A stretch of DNA of 64,000 nucleotides, from assembly GCF_028771845.1 (NCBI RefSeq), contig NZ_CP118270.1, positions 3,658,001 through 3,722,000 on the forward strand, given 5' to 3'. The position numbers were made by a program, and so were the translations under genes. The notes below the pieces were generated by a model. It ran no database searches and was not told where the DNA came from. It was given only the letters and a program-made list of their open reading frames with translations. This document shows, piece by piece, positions 54,589 through 61,003 of the stretch; position 1 is the first letter of the stretch; each line of letters starts with the position of its first letter. This DNA is from Paenibacillus marchantiae. GTDB taxonomy: Bacteria; Bacillota; Bacilli; Paenibacillales; Paenibacillaceae.

Positions 54589-54604
54589 TTAGATGATTAT
54601 CTAA
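54589..54604. promoter_or_regulatory. Palindromic operator of the ArsR-type gene
   Basis: TTAGATGATTATCTAA has perfect 6-base arms around GATT. It lies just after the -10 element and 11 bases ahead of the regulator start, as expected for an autoregulated winged-helix repressor. Confidence 0.72.
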
Positions 54605-54615
54605 ACGAAAGCGAG

Positions 54616-55218
54616 TTGAACGAAATGCAACTGGAGAAGATTGTGGCTTACCATAAAGCCCTGGCTGATCCGACCCGACTTCGGATGCTGCTGCTGTTAT
54701 CCCAGGGAGAACTGCATGGTCAAGCGCTTGCCGAGAAGCTTAACTTGTCTCAGCCAACCGTTACGCATCATGCATCCAAGCTAAGAGAAGCGGCGCTAAT
54801 CAAGGAACGCAGAGAGAAAAATACGGTGTTTTTCTCACTCAACCCCTATTTTATCCGGGAGCACGCGCAGGCTTCAGTTGATTTTATTTTTAGACAAGAG
54901 GAGGTTGCCGATATGAGTGATGTGAATGAGACGCTGAAGGCATCGGTGATGCGGAATTTCTTCTCGAAGGATGGACGATTGCGTCAGATCCCGGCTCAAT
55001 ACAAGAAAAAGCTGATTGTACTGGGTCATTTGGTAGAGCAGCTTGAATTCGGACGGAAATATACGGAGAAAGAGATTAATGCATTCATTCAAAACTATCA
55101 TGAGGATTTTGCCACTATTCGTCGGGAGTTTATCATGCACCAGTTCATGTACCGGGAAGATGGGATCTATGAACTGAATCCGAAGGAAATGTGGACACGG
55201 TGGGATCAAGTAAATTAA
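54616..55218 (+). CDS. ArsR-family regulator with DUF2087 domain
   Basis: This 200-residue protein has an N-terminal winged helix of ArsR type (HKALADPTRLRMLLLLSQGELHGQALAEKL, then LSQPTVTHHASKLREAALI) and a C-terminal DUF2087 domain (about 105-195, with KYTEKEINAFIQNYHEDFATIRREFI). No metal-binding Cys pair is seen. The start is TTG 54616 or ATG 54625; neither has a strong site. A palindrome over the transcription start suggests autorepression. Confidence 0.85.
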   Translation: MNEMQLEKIVAYHKALADPTRLRMLLLLSQGELHGQALAEKLNLSQPTVTHHASKLREAALIKERREKNTVFFSLNPYFIREHAQASVDFIFRQEEVADMSDVNETLKASVMRNFFSKDGRLRQIPAQYKKKLIVLGHLVEQLEFGRKYTEKEINAFIQNYHEDFATIRREFIMHQFMYREDGIYELNPKEMWTRWDQVN

Positions 55219-55235
55219 GTGAAAAATAATTAGAC

Positions 55236-55265
55236 TTGACAAAAGCGGTTGAAGCTGTGTAACAT
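55236..55265 (+). promoter_or_regulatory. Promoter of the mini-gene
   Basis: TTGACA (55236-55241), 18 bases, then TAACAT (55260-55265), just after the ArsR gene stop. Confidence 0.6.
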
Positions 55266-55297
55266 GATGGATAATTCTACAAGGGAGGCGATGTTAA

Positions 55298-55369
55298 ATG
55301 ACAAATCTAATGGCAGTATACGTTAATTTGAATATGAACAGCGTCTCCGGAACGGATCAATGCATGTAA
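55298..55369 (+). CDS. Putative 23-residue peptide
   Basis: A short ORF from ATG 55298 to TAA 55369 (starting MTNLMAVYVNLNMNS, ending DQCM) has a very good ribosome site, AAGGGAGGCG, 9 bases upstream. A promoter lies ahead and a strong terminator follows at 55443-55474, so it forms a self-contained transcript of about 200 bases. It could be a real micropeptide, a leader peptide of an attenuator for the downstream rsgA-like gene, or part of a small RNA. No known peptide is recognised. Confidence 0.4.
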   Translation: MTNLMAVYVNLNMNSVSGTDQCM

Positions 55370-55442
55370 TTTTACGGCAGTTGGGCAGTATTGTTCGCAA
55401 TATTGTCCATATGTACGTAACACAGAATAACATGCACAGATG

Positions 55443-55474
55443 AAGCCACGGGTGACGTACCCGTGGCTTTTTTG
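55443..55474 (+). terminator. Terminator after the mini-gene
   Basis: AAGCCACGGGT pairs with ACCCGTGGCTT around GACGT, followed by T residues. The following stretch 55475-55701 has no supported gene, only a hydrophobic open stretch of 24 codons without a start. Confidence 0.9.
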
Positions 55475-55701
55475 TATGCCGAAAATGGGTTGTTTCTGGA
55501 TAACGAGTATCGGATTGTCGTAATGATGCGTCCGATATGAATGCCATACAAACAATCATCCATTCGGCTAACTTCTTATTGCCGCGGGTGCAGTGCTGCT
55601 CGTGGCTTATTTGGTTTTGATGCCGGAACGGAGCGTTCACTGTTGATTGTTGTCAATGTCAATGAAGGATAACACACCATTTATCGGGAGGAATTTTTAT
55701 T

Positions 55702-56793
55702 TTGAATAACACGATGGAGAAATACGGCTGGTCTGCAAAGTGGCAGGAGTTGTGGCAGCAGACGGGTATGGAAGAACAATTAAGAAAACCAGCAAGAATT
55801 ATTGCGGATCATGGGCAATTGCTTCGCCTGATTACGGCTGAGGGAGAATGCTGGGGACGGGTATCCGGTCGGATGCGTCATGATCATGAGGAGACGGGCA
55901 TTGTACCAGCCGTTGGGGATTGGGTCGCTGTTACAGGGCAAGCTGGAGAAGAAGCCATCATTCACAGCATTGTGCCACGTCAGAGCAGGGTATCCAGACA
56001 AGCCGCTGGTCCAGTGACCAAAGAGCAATTGATTGCGGCGAATGTGGATACATTGCTGATTGTTGCCGCTCTTAATCATGATTTTAATCTGAGACGGCTC
56101 GAAAGATACATTATGATGGCCTGGAATGGTGGAGTCAGACCAGTCATCATTCTAAGCAAAAGTGATCTGAGCGAGAATGTGGAAGAACAAATTTCGCTGG
56201 TGGAAGGCATTGCTCCGGGGATTGAAGTGTTGGCGATATCGGCTGTTCAGGACCAGGGCAAATCTTTACTTGAAAAATTTCTGTCTCCAGGCACAACTGT
56301 TGCCTTGACGGGTTCTTCCGGTAGTGGCAAGTCTACTCTGGTCAACTGGATGATGGGCGAGAGTGTACAGCTCACGCAGGCCGTTCGTGAGGACGACAGC
56401 CGTGGACGACATACGACCACTCATCGGGAAATATTTGTACTGCCGCAGGGAGCGGTATTGATTGACACGCCGGGAATGCGTGAACTCAATCTGTGGGATG
56501 AAGGTCAGGATGGTTTGTCACATGCCTTTGGTGAAATTGAGCAGCTTGCAACGGAATGCAGGTTTCAGGATTGCACGCATACCCGGGAAGCCGGTTGCGC
56601 CGTGAAAGAGGCTATTCAGGAAGGTTCATTGGATGAAAAAAGGCTGGGCAACTACTTGAAAATGCAAAAGGAACTGAAGTTTCAGCAGCGCAAGGAAGAG
56701 GCCGCATCCAAACGACGGACTGCTTCAAGCAAACCCGTCAGTTCCCGCAAACCGAAACATGTCCGCAGTACAAAAGACTGGGAAGAGGCCTGA
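55702..56793 (+). CDS. rsgA: RsgA-type circularly permuted GTPase
   Basis: RsgA is a GTPase that checks maturation of the 30S ribosomal subunit. The 363-residue protein has an N-terminal OB fold (about 45-100) and the permuted order of GTPase motifs: NKxD-equivalent SKSD at 152-155 precedes P-loop GSSGSGKST at 204-212, then DTPGMRE. A C-terminal zinc module CRFQDCTHTREAGC follows, with a basic tail. The start is TTG 55702 after GGGAGG. It may be a paralogue of the main RsgA, which in Bacillus sits beside the prkC region. Confidence 0.92.
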   Translation: MNNTMEKYGWSAKWQELWQQTGMEEQLRKPARIIADHGQLLRLITAEGECWGRVSGRMRHDHEETGIVPAVGDWVAVTGQAGEEAIIHSIVPRQSRVSRQAAGPVTKEQLIAANVDTLLIVAALNHDFNLRRLERYIMMAWNGGVRPVIILSKSDLSENVEEQISLVEGIAPGIEVLAISAVQDQGKSLLEKFLSPGTTVALTGSSGSGKSTLVNWMMGESVQLTQAVREDDSRGRHTTTHREIFVLPQGAVLIDTPGMRELNLWDEGQDGLSHAFGEIEQLATECRFQDCTHTREAGCAVKEAIQEGSLDEKRLGNYLKMQKELKFQQRKEEAASKRRTASSKPVSSRKPKHVRSTKDWEEA

Positions 56794-56849
56794 GGCCTGG
56801 TGGGCATCCCTCTGTATCCTGCATAGGATAGGTAAGGAGGGATGTCATC

Positions 56850-57188
56850 ATGCCAGATTACAGCATCATCGTAGACCTGTCGGATCACATGTTATATCTT
56901 TTGGATGGCCCGCAGGTGGTTAAGGGTTATCCTGTCGCTATAGGCAAGATACTCACGCAGACGCCTAATGGCGTGTTTACGATTATTAACAAACAAGAGA
57001 ACCCAGGGGGACCATTTGGCGTTCTTTGGATGGGGTTGTCGGCGCCGCATTATGGGATTCATGGAACCAATGATCCTTCGTCCATTGGTAAGTCCGTTTC
57101 TCATGGATGCATACGCATGTATAACTCGGATGTGTTGGATCTGTCTTCCAAAGTGTCAGTGGGCACACAAGTAACGATCCGGCCCTAG
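56850..57188 (+). CDS. L,D-transpeptidase (YkuD domain)
   Basis: This 112-residue single-domain enzyme has the catalytic motif [20 protein letters not shown], in which the Cys is the nucleophile. It forms 3-3 cross-links or anchors in peptidoglycan. It lacks a LysM domain and an obvious signal peptide, as do some spore-associated members of the family. The start is ATG 56850 after AAGGAGGG. It lies between rsgA and an acetyltransferase gene, all in one direction. Confidence 0.9.
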   Translation: MPDYSIIVDLSDHMLYLLDGPQVVKGYPVAIGKILTQTPNGVFTIINKQENPGGPFGVLWMGLSAPHYGIHGTNDPSSIGKSVSHGCIRMYNSDVLDLSSKVSVGTQVTIRP

Positions 57189-57253
57189 GGCCGGATTTAT
57201 CCAAAGAAGGGATTCTAAAGTCACGGCGTGGCCGAGAGAAAGGGAGTAATAAC

Positions 57254-57793
57254 ATGCGAATCAGACCAGCGCGTGAAGGGGATGCGGAAGCCGTAGCCCA
57301 TGTACATACAGAGAGTTGGAAGACGACATATCGAGGGATCGTGCCGGATGATTTTTTGGACAATCTGACTACGGAATCAAGGTTGTCCCAATGGGAACGA
57401 AATATCCGTTCTGGCGAAAAGGATCAGATTCTGGTGGTAGCTGAACAGGAAGATGGGAACATTGTCGGATTCGCCTGCGGTGGAAAGGAACGTGAAGGCA
57501 AATTGCCTTACGATGCTGAGTTGTATGCTATTTATTTACTGAAAGAAGTGCAACAAACGGGTATAGGTCAGCAACTGGCGAGACACGTCGTTCGTTATCT
57601 CCATTCCCTGGACATGAGGAACTTGTTGATCTGGGCACTGGAGCAAAATTCAGCCTGTCGTTTCTATGAAAAAATGGGCGGAATCCCTGTCCAAACACAG
57701 TATATCCGGATTGGCGGACAAGATCTGTTAGAGGTTGCTTATGGTTGGGAGGACTTGACTCTTTTTGGAGAAAAGACGGTTCCCGGTAGTTGA
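57254..57793 (+). CDS. GNAT-family N-acetyltransferase
   Basis: This 179-residue protein has the GNAT fold: N-terminal MRIRPAREGDAEAVAHVHTESWKTTYRG, the acetyl-CoA region ELYAIYLLKEVQQTGIGQQLARHVV (with QxxGxG-like spacing) and WALEQNSACRFYEKMGG. The acceptor substrate is unknown. The start is ATG 57254 after AAAGGGAG. Confidence 0.88.
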   Translation: MRIRPAREGDAEAVAHVHTESWKTTYRGIVPDDFLDNLTTESRLSQWERNIRSGEKDQILVVAEQEDGNIVGFACGGKEREGKLPYDAELYAIYLLKEVQQTGIGQQLARHVVRYLHSLDMRNLLIWALEQNSACRFYEKMGGIPVQTQYIRIGGQDLLEVAYGWEDLTLFGEKTVPGS

Positions 57794-57960
57794 ATAAATG
57801 CAAATTTGGCTGAATGTGTTGGGCATTGAGGAGCATTTTCCCGTCAGAGGATGAAAGGATTCAGCTATTTTTCACGTTTGCGCAATCCTTAACAAGGTTA
57901 ATGAACTACTACACTGCTTTGAGGTGAGACATTCAATCTTGTTTGGGAGGCGTTATTCAG

Positions 57961-59436
57961 ATGACTTTAATGGAGACAGAACATACAACATGGACGAAAC
58001 AATTTATTAATGGCGAATGGGTAGAAGGCTCCGGCGAGAAAATAGTGGAAAATAAAAATCCGTACACGGGAGAGGTCATCGCAACCTGGCGATCCTCGAA
58101 CAAGGAAGATATAGATCAGGCATATGAGGCGGCCCGAAAGAGCTCGGTGGAATGGAAGAAATCCCTGCCGGCGGTAAAAGAGGGTGTGCTTCGCAAAGTT
58201 TGGGCTTTAATGGTAGAGCGCAAAGAGGAAATTATAAAATTGCTGATTACGGAATCCGGGAGCACACGCATCAAAGCCGAGGCGGAGTTTGCTTCTGCGA
58301 AACGGATTGTGGATGAAGCTGCTTCGTTCCCTTACCGGATGAAGGGGGAGATTCTACCTTCAAACACACCAGGGAAAGAGAATTGTGTTGTGCGGGAGCC
58401 CAAGGGAGTTATCGGCGTTATCGGTCCTTGGAATTTTCCTTTGCACCTGTGTCTGCGTTCCGTAGCTCCGGCTATTGCTTTGGGTAATGGAGTCGTTATT
58501 AAGCCTGCGTCCGATACGCCGATTACAGCTGGTTGGCTTATTGCTGATCTATTCGAGCAGGCTGAATTGCCTGAAGGTGTACTGAATGTGGTTGCTGGTA
58601 GCGGGAGTGAGATTGGGGATTATTTTGTAGCACATCCGGTACCCAAAGTCATTTCCTTTACAGGCTCCACAGAGGTGGGGCAGGGCATCGGCAAACTGGC
58701 GGGTGAGCATCTGAAAGAAACTGCGCTTGAACTTGGCGGCAACAATGCGATGGTTGTCCTGGAAGATGCGGATATCGAACGTGCCGCAGAGTCTGCGGTG
58801 TTCGGTAAATTCCTGCATCAGGGGCAGATCTGTATGGCACTTAATCGTATTATTGTGCATGCTGATATTTACGATAAGTTTGTGGAGTCCTTTGTTAACA
58901 AAACGAAAAAAATTCAGGCTGGTGATCCTGCTGGTGCCCAAACGCTGGTAGGTCCGCTCATTCGTGAGAAGGAAGTGGAGCGCCTGCTGGACTTGATTAA
59001 GGGAGCCGAGGCAGAAGGTGCAAGATTGCTGCTGGGTGGCACTAGCAAAGGCAATGTGCTGGAGCCCACCGTGCTCGCGGATGTGAAACCAGAGCAGCAT
59101 ATTGTGCAACAGGAACTGTTTGGACCTGTCGCGGTATTAATGAAAGCGCAGGATGAGCAGGAGGCCGTGCGTTTGGCGAATGATACGCCTTATGGATTGA
59201 GCGGTTCCGTATTCACCGGAAATCTGGAAAGAGGGTATCAAGTTGCCCAGCAGATTGAATCGGGCATGGTGCATGTAAATGATCAATCCGTGAACGATGA
59301 GGCTCATGTGATGTTTGGTGGTGAAAAATCATCGGGTATTGGCCGTTTCGGTGGCGATTGGGCTATTGAAAAGTTCACGCGGACACGCTGGATCAGCATT
59401 CAGCATCAATATCGGGATTATCCGGGAGTGCAATAG
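57961..59436 (+). CDS. NAD(P)-dependent aldehyde dehydrogenase
   Basis: This 491-residue aldehyde dehydrogenase oxidises an aldehyde to its acid. Catalytic Glu257 (LELGGNN) and Cys291 (HQGQICMALNR) are present, with PWNFPLHL and FTGSTEVGQ cofactor-binding segments. It resembles the vanillin/benzaldehyde dehydrogenase-like group (YfmT type), but the substrate is not established. ATG 57961 sits behind GGGAGGCG. It appears to be a single-gene unit. Confidence 0.92.
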   Translation: MTLMETEHTTWTKQFINGEWVEGSGEKIVENKNPYTGEVIATWRSSNKEDIDQAYEAARKSSVEWKKSLPAVKEGVLRKVWALMVERKEEIIKLLITESGSTRIKAEAEFASAKRIVDEAASFPYRMKGEILPSNTPGKENCVVREPKGVIGVIGPWNFPLHLCLRSVAPAIALGNGVVIKPASDTPITAGWLIADLFEQAELPEGVLNVVAGSGSEIGDYFVAHPVPKVISFTGSTEVGQGIGKLAGEHLKETALELGGNNAMVVLEDADIERAAESAVFGKFLHQGQICMALNRIIVHADIYDKFVESFVNKTKKIQAGDPAGAQTLVGPLIREKEVERLLDLIKGAEAEGARLLLGGTSKGNVLEPTVLADVKPEQHIVQQELFGPVAVLMKAQDEQEAVRLANDTPYGLSGSVFTGNLERGYQVAQQIESGMVHVNDQSVNDEAHVMFGGEKSSGIGRFGGDWAIEKFTRTRWISIQHQYRDYPGVQ

Positions 59437-59518
59437 TTCGACAGTGAACATGGATTAGAAAACACTTTATTTTATAATCAGATAGGGTTCGAGAAAGAGT
59501 GACAAAGATTGCGCAGAG

Positions 59519-59549
59519 TCCGCCTCAAGCTTGATGGGGCGGCCTTTTG
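59519..59549 (+). terminator. Terminator-like hairpin after the aldehyde dehydrogenase gene
   Basis: GTCCGCCTCA pairs with TGATGGGGCGGC, and CCTTTTG follows. The stem has mismatches. Confidence 0.55.
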
Positions 59550-59684
59550 CATGTTTTTACACATTTGAAAAATAGGTTAGGAAATGGTGTGAAAAAGCTG
59601 TTTGGTATACCTGTAATCTGGTTATTTATGGATACACGGGCAGAACAGATCCGTAAATCCAAAAGGTAAAGGGGCCTGAACTTC

Positions 59685-59837
59685 ATGTCCATTGACCGTT
59701 TCATTCTGAGAAAGCTGAATACTTGTCAGGAAGAAAATACACGTGATAATCTGGTTCGGTTGTTTGTCATTCGAATCCAAAAGGCCGAAATGGAAGAAGA
59801 ACACGAAAATGCTTATGTCGTCAGCCGATTGCATTAG
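59685..59837 (+). CDS. Possible small protein, 50 residues
   Basis: An ORF of 50 codons (MSIDRFILRKLNTCQEENTR onward, ending VVSRLH) has AAAGGGG 11 bases before the ATG and faces a bidirectional terminator. The charged, non-repetitive composition looks protein-like, but nothing is recognised and the spacing is long. Confidence 0.4.
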   Translation: MSIDRFILRKLNTCQEENTRDNLVRLFVIRIQKAEMEEEHENAYVVSRLH

Positions 59838-59862
59838 AAATAGATAAAAGAGATTCTGTACA

Positions 59863-59904
59863 CAAAAAAAGGAAGCTTGTCCTTAGCGGCAAGCTTCCTT
59901 TTCC
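59863..59904. terminator. Bidirectional terminator
   Basis: GGAAGCTTG (59871-59879) pairs with CAAGCTTCC (59890-59898), flanked by an A7 run on one side and CTTTTCC on the other. It suits genes arriving from both strands. Confidence 0.85.
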
Positions 59905-59963
59905 TTATGTTCGCGAATGAATGAATTCGCAGTTTCCATGTTGAATTAAACAACTGACTCATC

Positions 59964-60203
59964 TTAATAAAGCGATAAGGCGAGGGAGTCATTTTCGCTA
60001 CGGCTGTGAAGAATGGCTTCACCACCGACAATCTCAATACTAATCAATGATTGCAGACATTTCTGTAAAGCACGTTTACCATTGCTAATTTTGTTCTCAA
60101 GTGCACTGCTAAGCAATCGTAGTGTCTTTTGTACAGGTTGTTTGTTTTCTTGATTGAAATATACAGGGATTGATTTGTTTTGAAAAGTTATTAGTGTTCT
60201 CAC
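59964..60203 (-). CDS. Hypothetical protein, 79 residues
   Basis: The minus strand encodes 79 residues from GTG 60203, with GTGAGGTGATT as ribosome site 7-8 bases ahead. It ends 60 bases before the bidirectional terminator. The protein is basic and has no recognised motif. The ribosome site and terminator support a real gene. Confidence 0.5.
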   Translation of the reverse strand: MRTLITFQNKSIPVYFNQENKQPVQKTLRLLSSALENKISNGKRALQKCLQSLISIEIVGGEAILHSRSENDSLALSLY

Positions 60204-60626
60204 TAGAAATCACCTCACGAGAGTTATTTCTTACTGGTTATATTAAATTCCAATGCTTAAAATTACCTTAAAATCAGCTTATGAAAACATAAAGGTGTGC
60301 AATGTTTGAAAAGTGTTCACAATTCAATTGTGGGCGAAGCATTAAAAAGTCCCGAAAAATCAATTTACAGATTCCATTTATATGGAAGAAAGACATGTAG
60401 TTTCGCATCCTTGCAATAATTAACGTGACTACTGCCTCGAAAGTTCTGAGTCGAATGGACGATATTTTAATATATACGTGGGTCATATGTAACAAAATTA
60501 CAGGTTGCACATTGCAAACAGGGTGTTTATGTAAGAAAATAGGGATGGAATATCGTTTCATCTGCATTTTTTTGATTTAATTTGACACTAGGACAATTTA
60601 CATATGAGACCATGGGAGGGATTATT
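60204..60626. other. Gene-free interval before the type VII locus
   Basis: This 423-base A/T-rich stretch holds no supported gene. A WXG100 substrate gene (EsxA/YukE-like), common just upstream of such loci, was looked for and not found. TTGACA at 60582-60587 could be a -35 element, but no good -10 follows at the right distance. Confidence 0.5.
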
Positions 60627-60947
60627 TTGATTCTTACCGTGTATTCCGGCCGGGAGGAAGGCGAGTGGTTCGACATCGAGGTCCCGGATGAATGTACTAT
60701 TGAACATCTGAAGACATTGCTGGGAGTCCGCATCTTCGGGCAGGCACCGGGAGAGGGCATTCAGTACATCCTTGAAGCCAAATTTCCGGAAGGATTGTGG
60801 TTCTCGCCACAGAACGCACAACAGTTAATGGAAACAGGGCTGCGTCAAGGAAGCTGTGTGCGAATCCAGCGGGCGTTCTCTACCACTTCTGAAGAAGCAC
60901 CTGTGTATGGAAGACGTTCATTGTTTCAACAGGACAGCAACGAATGA
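60627..60947 (+). CDS. esaB: EsaB/YukD-like ubiquitin-fold protein of type VII secretion
   Basis: This 106-residue protein has a ubiquitin-like N-terminal half (MILTVYSGREEGEWFDIEVPDE onward in short strands, then TIEHLKTLLGV). It resembles EsaB/YukD, a cytosolic component of Firmicute type VII (WXG100) secretion. It is longer than the usual 80 residues because of a polar tail. TTG 60627 is chosen because GGGAGGG lies 6 bases ahead; ATG 60612 overlaps that site. It sits 56 bases ahead of the EssC-type ATPase, as in yuk/ess loci. Confidence 0.75.
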   Translation: MILTVYSGREEGEWFDIEVPDECTIEHLKTLLGVRIFGQAPGEGIQYILEAKFPEGLWFSPQNAQQLMETGLRQGSCVRIQRAFSTTSEEAPVYGRRSLFQQDSNE

Positions 60948-61003
60948 ACAATCTAGACGTATATATTGATTACGGCAATGAAATATAAGGAGGTCTTCTC
61001 TTC

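Noticed and set aside
55323..55640. Minus-strand ORFs over the mini-gene
   Set aside because: They run antisense through the plus-strand peptide ORF and the terminator hairpin, and have no ribosome site.
55475..55701. Relic of a membrane-protein gene
   Set aside because: Only a 24-codon hydrophobic open stretch without a start; not enough to name a pseudogene.
60274..60567. 97-codon minus-strand ORF before the type VII genes
   Set aside because: No ribosome site and an unusual composition; probably chance in A/T-rich DNA.
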